From contig CBDHFM010000030.1 in NCBI GenBank assembly GCA_965262505.1, positions 3,906,001-3,970,000 on the forward strand: a stretch of DNA of 64,000 nucleotides, written 5' to 3'. The notes under the pieces are model-generated. The model ran no database searches. It was not told the DNA's origin and was given only the letters and a program-made list of their open reading frames with translations. This DNA comes from JACPPO01 sp965262505 (lineage in GTDB: Bacteria; Acidobacteriota; Vicinamibacteria; Vicinamibacterales; UBA2999). Shown piece after piece: positions 8,108-17,071 of this stretch (positions within the stretch are counted from its first letter, which is position 1; each line of letters starts with the position of its first letter). The translations under genes were made by a program, and so were the position numbers.

Positions 8108-10684
8108 TCACTGGTCTCGGAAGTCCGTATAGGCGCTCCCCTGCTCTTCACCAGGTGAGAACGGCACCGGCACACGGGCCGAAAAGTCAGCAAACCATTT
8201 CTGCGCCTCGTCTTCGCGCTCCAGGTGGCGCAGCACCATGGCGCGATAGTAGCTGAGACCGCCGCGAACATACTCGCGCTCACCGGCGCTCAGCTTCGCA
8301 AGATAGGGGTCCGCCTCCGGCGGTACGCGCTCCATGAGTCGCACAAAGAAATCGACCAGCTCCTCGGTGTGAAACCACTCCGTGCGGCCGGCGCGCTGGT
8401 CGCGCTGCGTGACCGGTGCTCGGTACTCGACCAGTGGCCGGTCGTCGGTGTTGAGCGGGCCGGGTGGAAGGATGTCGGCGGCCGCGCTCAAGTTCCCTGC
8501 GTAGAAGGGGAGCGTCAGGACCGTGACCGTTTCCGGCCTGAGATCCGGACGGCCGGACATCAGGCGGCCGCGCTCGATGAACGCCGCCGGATCGAGGGCC
8601 TGGGGTTCCACATGGCCGACAAGCGCCAGGATGGGCTTCGTGGGGAAGAAATCGCCGCGCCACACGACGACCTCGGGAAAGACATCCAGCATCGTGCGCG
8701 CGATGATGCCGAACTCCTGACTCGAGAGCTGAAAGAGCGGCAGCCACTGGACGAACGCCCCTCCAGGCGGCTGAAGCCGCTGATACGCAGCCTCGAAGTG
8801 CTCGCGTGTGTATAGGCTGCCTGTCCCCGCCTCCCACGGCGTGAAGAGATCCGACACGATCAGGTCGTACTGTCGCCGGGTGCCGAGCAGATGGTTGCGC
8901 CCGTCTTCGACCCGTACGCGCACGCGCGGGTCCGAAAACAGGCCGCTCGTGTACGGGTCGAAGTAGGTCTGAGCGGCGGTCACGACGTCCGGAATCAGTT
9001 CGGTCACGACCACCTCTTCGACGCCGGGCACCAGAAGAGCGCCGCCTGCCGTGATGCCGGTCCCCATTCCGAGAAAGAACACCGACCGCGGCTGAGGGTG
9101 AACCATCAAGGGCAGCACCGCCTGATTCTGATCGAGGTCGGGCGACTCGCTACCTCCGAGAGTATACAGGTTGTTGACGTTGATGCGGAGGTCGTCGCCG
9201 CGGCGCACGACCGCTGTGACGCCATGCGTGCCTTCCCACGAGTCGATCAACTGCTCCCCGACACTCTGGTCGACAAAGGTGAGAGGCAGCCGCGACGGAC
9301 CGAAGACCGTGAACAGGAGCAGCGCACCCGCGATCGTGACGAGTCGCGCCAGCGGCGCGCGACCGGTCCTGGTGGTGACGGTGACACACAATCCCAGCAG
9401 GAGGTAGGTCACGGCGAACACCTGGCTGGTGCCCCACAGCCCGAAGATCCTCAGCAGAAGGAAACCCGTTAGCAAGGCGCCGCCAATGGCACCGGTCGTG
9501 TTGATGGCCGTCAGCCGCCCGATGGCTAGGCCGGGCATCGCACCGGGTGACTGCACGAGGCGCAGCAGGTACGGAAACACGGCGCCGATCAGAATGCCCG
9601 GGAGGAGAATGACGCTCATGACGTCGGCGAACATGGATCCCACGTACGCGGGCCAGCCCGTGCCGGCGCCGATCGGGCGCAGACCATCGGTCAACCGCAC
9701 GAAGACGGACGGTATGGCGCCCGCCGCCATGCCGCCTGCGGCAAGCAGCGCCACCAGAACCGTTCCGGGCCTGAAGCCTGTCCGCGCCAGCAGACTGGCC
9801 AGCACCGAACCCAGCGCCAGCGAAACGAGAAACACAGCCAGGATCGCCGCAAACGTGTACACCGAGTTCGGCAGCACAAGGGCGAACATCTTTGTCCAGA
9901 CCACCTGAAAGCCGAGCGTCATGAAACCCGACAGCAGCGCAATCGCGGCAGCGAGTCGCGCGTCCGTCCGGGTCGGTTCAGGCACCCTCTCGAACCTCGG
10001 CGATTTCGTCTTCGATGGCAGCGCAGCCGGGACAGCGGCCGGGGCAGCACTGTCCCGGCGCGACAGGACGATGGCCGACACCCCGATGACCACATTGAGC
10101 GTGATGCCCAGCAGGTACGTGTTCCGGAAGCCGAGCACGGCCGGCAGGTAGAAGCCAGCCGCCAACGCCCCGGCCGCCGCGCCGATGGTATTGGCCGCGT
10201 ACAGCAGTGGACCGGTGCGTCCGAGATTCTCGCCTCCGCGCACCAGGTATTGCCCCAGGACCGGCAGCGTTGCACCCATCAGGAACGCGGCGGGAAACAG
10301 GATGGGGAACGTCAGCAGGAGCTTGGCCGCGAGAAGCAGCGGCAAAGACTGGCCGAACGCCTCGTAGATCGGAGCGTAGACCAGGTAATAGGTGCCCCGA
10401 AGCGTGAAGTACAACAGCGCGGCGGCGCCGACGCCGATTTCGAGCCACCCGTACGCGCGCAAGCCGTTTGAAAATCGTGCCGCTCGATGGCCGAACAACC
10501 AGCTACCGGCCGCGAGACCGCTGAAGAACACCGTCAGGGTCGTCGCGGCGGCGTGCCCGGCGTTTCCGAACACGAGGCCAAGCTCCTTGAGCCACAGGAC
10601 CTCGTAGACAAGACCCGTCGCGCCGGAGAAGAAGAACAGGACCATCGCCGCCGCGCGCCGCGACGATGGAATCGGCTGGATCAT
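8108..10684 (-). CDS. Fused MFS-like membrane protein / spermidine synthase-like methyltransferase-fold protein
   Basis: 858 residues. The first about 470 contain a dozen or more hydrophobic helices beginning FFFSGATGLVYEVLWLKEL, the signature of the fused spermidine-synthase membrane family. The C-terminal about 300 residues are soluble with a spermine/spermidine-synthase Rossmann fold: SVFFLGMGTGITAGGAL (nucleotide-binding glycine loop, G-x-G-T-G), VVVTELIPDVV, PRVRVRVEDGRNHL and YDLIVSDLF. The D-G-R and S-D-L-F positions correspond to the synthase DGR and DSxD/P loops, but the second Asp of the aminopropyl-transfer site is not evident, so polyamine synthesis is not assured. It stands alone on the minus strand, convergent with the DUF6152 gene at 7691. 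Confidence 0.8.
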   Translation of the reverse strand: MIQPIPSSRRAAAMVLFFFSGATGLVYEVLWLKELGLVFGNAGHAAATTLTVFFSGLAAGSWLFGHRAARFSNGLRAYGWLEIGVGAAALLYFTLRGTYYLVYAPIYEAFGQSLPLLLAAKLLLTFPILFPAAFLMGATLPVLGQYLVRGGENLGRTGPLLYAANTIGAAAGALAAGFYLPAVLGFRNTYLLGITLNVVIGVSAIVLSRRDSAAPAAVPAALPSKTKSPRFERVPEPTRTDARLAAAIALLSGFMTLGFQVVWTKMFALVLPNSVYTFAAILAVFLVSLALGSVLASLLARTGFRPGTVLVALLAAGGMAAGAIPSVFVRLTDGLRPIGAGTGWPAYVGSMFADVMSVILLPGILIGAVFPYLLRLVQSPGAMPGLAIGRLTAINTTGAIGGALLTGFLLLRIFGLWGTSQVFAVTYLLLGLCVTVTTRTGRAPLARLVTIAGALLLFTVFGPSRLPLTFVDQSVGEQLIDSWEGTHGVTAVVRRGDDLRINVNNLYTLGGSESPDLDQNQAVLPLMVHPQPRSVFFLGMGTGITAGGALLVPGVEEVVVTELIPDVVTAAQTYFDPYTSGLFSDPRVRVRVEDGRNHLLGTRRQYDLIVSDLFTPWEAGTGSLYTREHFEAAYQRLQPPGGAFVQWLPLFQLSSQEFGIIARTMLDVFPEVVVWRGDFFPTKPILALVGHVEPQALDPAAFIERGRLMSGRPDLRPETVTVLTLPFYAGNLSAAADILPPGPLNTDDRPLVEYRAPVTQRDQRAGRTEWFHTEELVDFFVRLMERVPPEADPYLAKLSAGEREYVRGGLSYYRAMVLRHLEREDEAQKWFADFSARVPVPFSPGEEQGSAYTDFRDQ

Positions 10685-10838
10685 GACCGAGGATAGCAGT
10701 ACGTGAGCTGGCCAATCATTGCTCGACGTTGATCGGGATACCAGGGGAGAATCCTTTGTGCGCGCCTACCGGTACACTGAACCGAAGGGTCGCTCCACGC
10801 AGGGGGAACGCCCCGCGCGGAACGACTCTCTTTAGTGG

Positions 10839-11462
10839 ATGACGCAAGAGGCATCGCGGGCGGCGCCCACGGCGCCGGTCGGGGCCGGGTCGCCGCCCCT
10901 GGCGAACACGCCCGACCCAGAGGAACTGGAGCTGATCGCGGCCGTGGTTCGCAGGGACCGGAAGGCCACCGCCGAGTTCGTCGGACGATTCGCCGACCCG
11001 GTGCACGCCTACATCCGACACCGTCTCGCGCCGCGTGCCGACCTGGTCGACGACCTGGTGCAGGAGGTGTTCTTGGCGGCGCTCAAGGGGTTGGCGTCGT
11101 TTGCGGGACGGTCGTCGCTAAGAACGTGGCTCGTCGGCATCGCCCGTCACAAAGTCGAGGATTTCTATCGCGCCCATCTCCGCCGAGCGGAAACGCCGTC
11201 CGAGCTCGACGACGACTCCACCTTCGTCCCGGTGGAGATGCCGCAGCTCGATGAGCAGATGGACGACGCGAAGCGCCGAGCGAAGACGCGGCGCGTGCTC
11301 TCCCGGTTGCCAGAGGCCTATGGCTACGCGCTGATCTGGCGCTATTGGGAGAACCGCAGCGTCAAAGAGATTGCGGCCGAAACCGGACGCACGGAGAAGG
11401 CCGGGGAGCGGCTGCTCGCGAGGGCCCGTGCGCAGTTCAAGCAGCCGTGGGAAGCTGACTGA
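10839..11462 (+). CDS. ECF-type RNA polymerase sigma factor
   Basis: 207 residues from ATG 10839. The sigma-70 region 2 is at about residues 30-95 (FVGRFADPVHAYIRHRL, DLVDDLVQEVFLAALKGLASFAG, LRTWLVGIARHKVEDFYR). Region 4 is at about 150-200 (VLSRLPEAYGYALIWRYWENRSVKEIAAETGRTEKAGERLLARARAQF), a helix-turn-helix for -35 recognition. The Ala/Pro-rich first 30 residues are unstructured. The stop is followed 9 bases later by a small Cys/His protein gene (11472), which takes the place where a zinc-binding anti-sigma factor is usual. No membrane anti-sigma gene follows. Its target promoters are unknown. Confidence 0.85.
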   Translation: MTQEASRAAPTAPVGAGSPPLANTPDPEELELIAAVVRRDRKATAEFVGRFADPVHAYIRHRLAPRADLVDDLVQEVFLAALKGLASFAGRSSLRTWLVGIARHKVEDFYRAHLRRAETPSELDDDSTFVPVEMPQLDEQMDDAKRRAKTRRVLSRLPEAYGYALIWRYWENRSVKEIAAETGRTEKAGERLLARARAQFKQPWEAD

Positions 11463-11471
11463 GAGGCATCC

Positions 11472-11804
11472 GTGGATTCAGAGCACTTTTTTTCGAAGCT
11501 GGCCGACACGACGGAGCCGACGCCCGACGATGATGCGGCGCCAGCCCGTCTCCAGTCGCGGATCTACTCGAGGCTCCTGGCCGAACAGTCGGCCACCGGG
11601 CGTCTTCTCAGCTTGGCGGAAACCCGCGAGTCGGGGCGGGCACTGTGTGTGTTCGAGGCGGCCTTGTTACACACCCCGCTGCCGGACGCGATCCGGGCGA
11701 TGATCCCGTGCAACGTCTGTCACGCGCGTTACCTGGCGGAGCGCCTCGACCGCGCGCCGATCTTCTGGCCGCATTGCCCGTACTCCGAATACCACCGCGG
11801 CTGA
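11472..11804 (+). CDS. Small Cys/His protein, possible soluble partner of the ECF sigma factor
   Basis: 110 residues from GTG 11472, with gagagg upstream overlapping the end of the sigma gene, so it is probably translationally linked. I do not recognise a named family. The N-terminal half is acidic and helical (LQSRIYSRLLAEQ, SGRALCVFEAALLHT). The C-terminus carries CNVCHARYLAERLDRAPIFWPHC. The C-x2-C-H spacing resembles a haem c site, but there is no signal peptide, so zinc binding with the later His and Cys is more likely. Position directly after an ECF sigma factor suggests a cytoplasmic zinc-type anti-sigma factor or redox sensor (inference from location and cysteines). Confidence 0.55.
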   Translation: MDSEHFFSKLADTTEPTPDDDAAPARLQSRIYSRLLAEQSATGRLLSLAETRESGRALCVFEAALLHTPLPDAIRAMIPCNVCHARYLAERLDRAPIFWPHCPYSEYHRG

Positions 11805-11814
11805 CGCGTTCCTG

Positions 11815-12495
11815 CTAGAACTCGCGCATCACGCCGACCAGGTTCTGAAAGTTCATCAGGCCCCGCACGCCCTGGGGGTCGAGCTGCCGGCTGAGAGGAT
11901 TGCGTCCGAGGTTTTCACTGAAGGAGTAGCGGATGCTCCACCCGTTTCCGACCGCTATGTCGGCGCCGACCGCCACGCGTGAGGTGAAGTCGGTCGCGGT
12001 GAACGTCGGCGGCGGTGGCATCAGCCCACCGTCGATCAGGCCCGGCCGCCTCTCGCTGCTGAGACGCAACAGACCGAGGCCGCCCGAGAGGTAGGGTCTG
12101 ATGCGGCTCGACCGCTCCCGGAAGTACACCAGCACGTCGCCGATGAAGGTGTGATGGGTCGTTGCGTGCGGCTGCTGGTAGAAGCGGCTTTCGGTCGCCG
12201 TGCCTCGGGACGCGAAGAACGCTACGTCGTTACGGTTCCAGGTGTAGTTGACTTGGAGCGTGACGTACTCCCGAAGGTGTATCCCCACGAACGCGTTGAC
12301 GGCCGGGCCGGTTTCGGGCTTGTACACCGACGTCGCGAAGCCGGCGGCGTCGACGATCGACGAGGGGTCGCCAGAGAGCTGCGAGCTTCCGCTGATCACC
12401 CCGACGAAGTAGCCTGAATCCTGCGCGGTCGATGGGCTGGGGAGTGTGGCAAGGAGCAGGGCCGCGACGTGTACTCGACGGACGATGAACCGCAC
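11815..12495 (-). CDS. Exported outer-membrane beta-barrel protein
   Basis: 226 residues with a signal peptide (MRFIVRRVHVAALLLATLPSPSTAQ). The mature part has alternating amphipathic strands of OmpW/opacity-type barrels: GYFVGVISGSSQL, VNAFVGIHLREYVTLQVNYTWNRNDVAFF, HHTFIGDVLVYFRE, IRPYLSGGLGLLRLS, FTSRVAVGADIAVGNGWSIRYSFSE, and it ends with an aromatic residue (VGVMREF), as outer-membrane barrels do. About eight strands fit the length. No ligand or enzyme motif is visible. It is convergent with the sigma-factor unit and divergent from the gene at 12650. Confidence 0.65.
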   Translation of the reverse strand: MRFIVRRVHVAALLLATLPSPSTAQDSGYFVGVISGSSQLSGDPSSIVDAAGFATSVYKPETGPAVNAFVGIHLREYVTLQVNYTWNRNDVAFFASRGTATESRFYQQPHATTHHTFIGDVLVYFRERSSRIRPYLSGGLGLLRLSSERRPGLIDGGLMPPPPTFTATDFTSRVAVGADIAVGNGWSIRYSFSENLGRNPLSRQLDPQGVRGLMNFQNLVGVMREF

Positions 12496-12649
12496 GTCCA
12501 GATCTCTACCACATCCAGCCCGCGAGAAACGCGAGGCGGATACGGCAGAGTCGGTACATGGTGCTCGATCGCCCTCATGGTTGTCGTTAGACAGGTGGCC
12601 GGTAGCGGGCTATGATTCAGGACCATCATCCAGGAAAGGGAGAACTGAC

Positions 12650-13272
12650 ATGCGTAACATGATCGCTATTCTCGGCGTGATCGGGTTCGTTCTGCTGGGC
12701 TCGGCGCCGGCCGTTGCTCAGGAGAATCCAATGACGTTCTTCGTCACGAGTGACGGCCCCGGCGACGGGGGGAATCTGGGCGGTCTGGCAGGAGCCGACG
12801 CGCACTGTCAGATGTTTGCCGCCGAATTCGGCGCCGGCGACCGTACCTGGCACGCCTACCTCAGCACCCAAGGCCCGAACGCCGTCAACGCTCGCGACCG
12901 CATCGGCGCGGGCCCGTGGCACAACGCCCGTGGCGACCTCATCGGCAACAACGTCGACGAGATTCACGGTCTCGGACATCGAATCAATATCAGGTCCGCT
13001 CTTGACCCGGAAGGCAGCAAGATCCCCGACGGAGAATTCACGCCGAACCGGCACGACATCCTGACGGGCTCGACGATGGACGGCATGGCCTACCCGGCGG
13101 GCGAAGACATGACCTGCGGCAACTGGACGAGCGGCGGTACGACGGGAAAGGCCCGGATCGGTCACCACGACCGCGCGAACTGGGTTTCAGCCCATGACAC
13201 CAGGGGCTGCACGAATGAGCAGTTCGTGAGACGGGCGGCGACGGCTTGTTTTATTGTTTCGCCATCGACTAA
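12650..13272 (+). pseudogene. Exported lectin-like (DUF1554/endostatin-like fold) protein with a 3' frameshift
   Basis: From ATG 12650 (aaagggaga upstream) there is a signal peptide (MRNMIAILGVIGFVLLG...AVAQE), then GGLAGADAHCQMFAAEFGAG, WHAYLST, AVNARDRIGAGPWHNARG, HDILTGS and GCTNEQF, typical of small secreted proteins with a C-type-lectin/endostatin-like fold. The undisturbed frame runs on to 13411 with an unrelated tail overlapping the convergent gene at 13283 by 129 bases. In the -1 frame from about 13231 the sequence reads GGDGLFYCFAID and stops at TAA 13270-13272, which restores a normal aromatic/Cys C-terminus. One base therefore seems to be lost near 13230. A conserved Cys pair needs this tail, so the current product would be misfolded, or this is an assembly error. 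Confidence 0.65.
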
Positions 13273-13282
13273 GGCTAGGGCC

Positions 13283-15292
13283 TCAGCGAGCGGACTGCGC
13301 CTGCTGAAGGGCCGCGGCCAGGTTGTTCTGAGCCTCGGGGTTATCCGGCAGAATCCGAGTCACTTCCCGGAAATGCTGTATCGACTCGTCGAGGCGCCCC
13401 TGGGCGCTTAACAGCCGGCCGAGGCGGCTGTGCGCTTCGGCGAGGTCCGGGGCCAGCTCGAGTGCCTGACGGAGTCGCTGCTCCGCCTCCGCCAGGTTGC
13501 CCTGCATGTGCAGGACGGTCCCCAGGTTGTGGAGGGCGCGGACCATGTCGGGTTGCTCGGCGATCGCGGCGCGATAGAGAACGGCCGCTTCCTCCAGCGA
13601 GCCTTGCGCGGCCAGCGCGTTGGCCAGGTTGTATTGGGACTGTGCGGACGGCTCGAGCCGCACGGCCTCACGATAGTGCCCGATCGCCTCTTCGACGGCG
13701 CCACGCTCGCGCAGCGCAATTCCAAGGTTGTTGTGCGCACCGGCGTAGGCCGGGTCGATCTCGACGGCACGTCGATACCGCTCGATCGCCTCGTCCAGCC
13801 GGCCATCAGTCCTGAGCGCCGTGCCGAAGGCATCTTCGCTGGCGGCGCGCATCGAGTCCCTCGACAGCATCGGCCAGTTCGCGAGCACCGCGAGCGCGAG
13901 CGCGGCGCCCACCCACCCGGCGAGCGCGCGGCGTGGCCTCTCCCGAAGGAGCCGCGGAGCGTCAACGAGGGACACCGACGCGAACATGACGAGAAAGGGC
14001 AGCAGCGGATAGCGATAGCGGGTGAACACGTAGAACAGTAGGACGCTCGCCGCATAGGTGACGAACATCAGGTACACGACCCAGAGCCGCCGCCGCTCGG
14101 ACCAGCTCGCCCAGACGCCGACGAGCGCCAGCGGGACGAGCACGCCGAAATGGGTGAACCACCCGGTCACACGCAGCGGCCAGGACCACTCGGCATGTGA
14201 ATACTGGCTTTCGGTGTCGACTGCCTCGGTGGCGTTCCACAGCAGCGCGAACTTACGCAGCATCAGGGCGATCCAGTCTCCGGGCTGCGTGCTGATGTAA
14301 TCGCGGACCTGCCCCGTCCAGTAGGAGGAGACTTCGCCCGGGGTCAGTGTGCGACCGGCCGCTTCCTCCGCCAGCAACGTGGCATCCTCGCGCTCGAAGG
14401 CGGCGTCCCCCTGACCGTAACGCAACGGCCGGTAGGTGCCGTCGGCGTCCGGGTTATTCCCGATGTAGAGGTTGGGGCCGAACTGAGAGGTGGTCAGATA
14501 GAACCCATCTCCGACGAGTACGTTGCGTGTCGCCACCGGCAGCAGCGCGGCGGTGAGGCCGGCGACGAGCATGGCGGCAAGCGGCAGCCGCGCCCTGCCC
14601 AGGGCTCGGTGTTCCCAGACGAGCCATGCCACGACCGGCACCGCGAAGACCAGCGCGTTCTCACGTGCGAGGCTCAGGGCTCCGAGAGCCAGACCGGTCC
14701 AGAACCAGACGGCGCGACGGCGGGGCTCGCCGACCAGCAGGCTGACCAGCCAGAGCACGAGACACAACAGGAAGAAGCCGACCGTCGATTTCTGCAGCAC
14801 CCCATCCGAGAAAATGGCAGGCGCCGAAAGGGCGAGCAAGAGGCCGCTGGTCACGCCAACCCGGTACGACACGAGTCGCGCGGCGGCGGCCGCGAGCAGG
14901 CCGCACGCGCCGGCGCCGAGCACCGCCTGACAGATACGGACGATGAGGAGGTCGTGCCCGAAGAGGGCGTAGACCGCGCCGAGGAAGTATGGGTAGAGCG
15001 GCGCCTGGTAGAACACGCGGTCGCCGATCCAGTTGCCCGACGCCAGCTCCTGTCCCCACGCGTCGTAGCTCGCGCCGTCCCCGAACGCCAGGTCGAAGAA
15101 CGGCGCCCGGCTCATCTGCCAGAGGTGCACGAGCCGAACGAGCAGCGCGAACCCGACGATGCCGAGCGCGACCCACCCGAGTCGCGCACCGTCGGACAGC
15201 GCGGCGGACAGTCCCGCGGGCAGCGGTGTCGCCGCTTCCGACTGCGCCGGCCGCTGGTGACGATGGCGTGAGTTACGACGGCGCCTGCTCAT
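13283..15292 (-). CDS. GT39/ArnT-like polytopic membrane protein with C-terminal TPR repeats
   Basis: 669 residues from ATG 15292 (MSRRRRNSRH, a basic cytoplasmic start; an earlier ATG at 15379 has no ribosome site). After one hydrophobic helix comes the family's first loop with acidic residues (FDLAFGDGASYDAWGQELASG), then about ten transmembrane helices, as in lipid-linked-sugar glycosyltransferases of the GT39/GT83 fold. From about residue 490 there are at least five tetratricopeptide repeats (FGTALRTDGRLDEAIERYRRAVEIDP, NLGIALRERGAVEEAIGHYREAV, LGRLLSAQGRLDESIQHF). The usual role is transfer of sugars from a polyprenyl carrier to protein or glycan outside the membrane; acceptor unknown. 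The stop codon lies 10 bases from the end of the repaired 12650 gene. Confidence 0.75.
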   Translation of the reverse strand: MSRRRRNSRHRHQRPAQSEAATPLPAGLSAALSDGARLGWVALGIVGFALLVRLVHLWQMSRAPFFDLAFGDGASYDAWGQELASGNWIGDRVFYQAPLYPYFLGAVYALFGHDLLIVRICQAVLGAGACGLLAAAAARLVSYRVGVTSGLLLALSAPAIFSDGVLQKSTVGFFLLCLVLWLVSLLVGEPRRRAVWFWTGLALGALSLARENALVFAVPVVAWLVWEHRALGRARLPLAAMLVAGLTAALLPVATRNVLVGDGFYLTTSQFGPNLYIGNNPDADGTYRPLRYGQGDAAFEREDATLLAEEAAGRTLTPGEVSSYWTGQVRDYISTQPGDWIALMLRKFALLWNATEAVDTESQYSHAEWSWPLRVTGWFTHFGVLVPLALVGVWASWSERRRLWVVYLMFVTYAASVLLFYVFTRYRYPLLPFLVMFASVSLVDAPRLLRERPRRALAGWVGAALALAVLANWPMLSRDSMRAASEDAFGTALRTDGRLDEAIERYRRAVEIDPAYAGAHNNLGIALRERGAVEEAIGHYREAVRLEPSAQSQYNLANALAAQGSLEEAAVLYRAAIAEQPDMVRALHNLGTVLHMQGNLAEAEQRLRQALELAPDLAEAHSRLGRLLSAQGRLDESIQHFREVTRILPDNPEAQNNLAAALQQAQSAR

Positions 15293-15418
15293 CGAGCGTC
15301 CCGGCCATCGTACTACGCCACGTAGAGTGGGCCGTCGGACACACTTGAATTCCCCGCTGGTTTCGCCTATACCATTCATCCTCTACGTTTCACGCCGCTT
15401 CCTGATTGTGAGGGCAGT

Positions 15419-17044
15419 ATGTTGAAAAGGTTCGGGGTCCCGGTTCTTTTCGCCGCGATTCTCGCCCTGACGGGTGGATCGGTGGCCACACAGCAGCAGT
15501 TTCCCCCAGGCTACGTCGATCCCGCGCCGCTCCTGGCCGCCGTCGCCGCGGAAATCGGCGAAGCCGATCTGACGTGCATCACCTACTCCGGCACCGGCTA
15601 CAGCGGCGCCGTCGGCCAAACGCGCGAGAATTCCGTGAACATCGACTGGCCTCGAATCGATTCGATGGCCAACTACACGCGCACGATCAACTGGGAAGCT
15701 GGGACGAGCGTGGAGACCTTCGATCGCGAGCCCGGTCTGAATCCCGCGTCATGGAAGTACGGGATGGGCTGGGAAGGTGGCGATCCGACCCAGCAGGAGA
15801 GACGTCAGACGCACATCGTCAATGGCACGTCTGCCTGGCACATGGATGGCGACGGGCCGGCCGTGGCCGTCCGGCCTGAGCTGGCGGAGGTGTATCGCCT
15901 GGACATGTACCTGAACCCCCACGGGTTCCTCAAAGCCGCGCGCATGCCGGGGGCCAATCCTGTGGCCCTGTGGCGGTGGGAGCAGCTCGAGAAGGGTCGA
16001 GACGGGAACGTGGTCGATCCGGTGAGAATGCACGTGGTCGCGATCACGATGTTCGGGAAGTACCGCGTGGATGCCACGATCAACCCGCAGAATCAGATAC
16101 AGCGGATCAAAACGACGGTGAACATACCCGCGTTCGGCGATTTCAATATCGAGCACGAGTCCACCAATCAAGCCCAGTTCGACAACGTGAAATGGCCGAC
16201 CGCCTGGCACTCACACCAGGGATGGGACGACAACTGGCAGTTCTATGGCACGAGCACCGGCCACAACGCCTACGGCGGACAGTTCCCTGAGGTGACGCCC
16301 CATGAGTGCGGTGATCCGGTTCCGGTGCCTCCGGCGGTGGCGCAGGCGGCCTTTGACACGCAGGTGACGGTCGAAGAGATGGCCGATGGGGTGTACCTCC
16401 TCGGCGGCGGGCCAGCCAACAGCTACATGATTGAGTTCGACAATTTCGTGGCGGTGTTCGAGGCGCCCGGGAACGAAGCACGCAGCCTGGCGGTCATCGA
16501 GGAGGTCGTGAAGCTGGCTCCGAACAAGCCGATTCGCTGGCTGATCACGTCTCACCCCCACTTCAATCACATTGGAGGGCTGCGCACGTACCTCCACATC
16601 GGATCGACCATCGTGACGCATGCGATCAACCTCGAGTTCCTGAATAAAGATGTCTTGACGTACAACGCACGGACTGTCGAACCCGACATCGTCTCGCTCT
16701 GGCCGCCGACCGAGTTGGCCGAGGGCTATACCATCGAGTCGGTCCAGGAAAGTTACGTGATCACCGACCATACCCGGATCCTGCGCGTGCTCTACGTGCA
16801 GCCGCTGAATCACGTCAACGGCATGCTGATGGCCTACCTGCCGGCCGAGGGCATTGCGTTCGAGGCGGACCTATTCGACACGCACGAGGCGCCGAAGGCG
16901 GCGCAGTTGCCGGCGATGCGCAGCCTGAACAACCAGGTGAAGCGCATGAGCCTGGATGTTGAGACGCTCGCGCCTGTCCATGGAAACCCAGTTCCATGGA
17001 GCGAGTTCATGACGGCGCTGGACTCGCTTGGAGGAGAAGATTAG
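15419..17044 (+). CDS. Exported MBL-fold metallo-hydrolase with an altered metal motif
   Basis: 541 residues with a signal peptide (MLKRFGVPVLFAAILALTGG). The first about 300 residues are a unique domain (TWN-like segments MHVVAITMFGKYRVDATI and WPTAWHSHQGWDDNW). The last about 240 are a metallo-beta-lactamase fold: YLLGGGPANSYMIEF, ITSHPHFNHIGG at about residues 376-387, QPLNHVNGMLMAY, FEADLFD and LAPVHG. The family motif is H-x-H-x-D-H; here it is H-P-H-F-N-H, so the Asp that binds the second metal is Asn. The remaining His and Asp ligands are present, so one metal may still bind. It lies 27 bases upstream of the CDGSH-Rieske-ThDP fusion gene and is probably cotranscribed. Substrate unknown. 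Confidence 0.75.
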   Translation: MLKRFGVPVLFAAILALTGGSVATQQQFPPGYVDPAPLLAAVAAEIGEADLTCITYSGTGYSGAVGQTRENSVNIDWPRIDSMANYTRTINWEAGTSVETFDREPGLNPASWKYGMGWEGGDPTQQERRQTHIVNGTSAWHMDGDGPAVAVRPELAEVYRLDMYLNPHGFLKAARMPGANPVALWRWEQLEKGRDGNVVDPVRMHVVAITMFGKYRVDATINPQNQIQRIKTTVNIPAFGDFNIEHESTNQAQFDNVKWPTAWHSHQGWDDNWQFYGTSTGHNAYGGQFPEVTPHECGDPVPVPPAVAQAAFDTQVTVEEMADGVYLLGGGPANSYMIEFDNFVAVFEAPGNEARSLAVIEEVVKLAPNKPIRWLITSHPHFNHIGGLRTYLHIGSTIVTHAINLEFLNKDVLTYNARTVEPDIVSLWPPTELAEGYTIESVQESYVITDHTRILRVLYVQPLNHVNGMLMAYLPAEGIAFEADLFDTHEAPKAAQLPAMRSLNNQVKRMSLDVETLAPVHGNPVPWSEFMTALDSLGGED

Positions 17045-17071
17045 ATCCGGCGGTCCAATCGAGAGGCTGCC

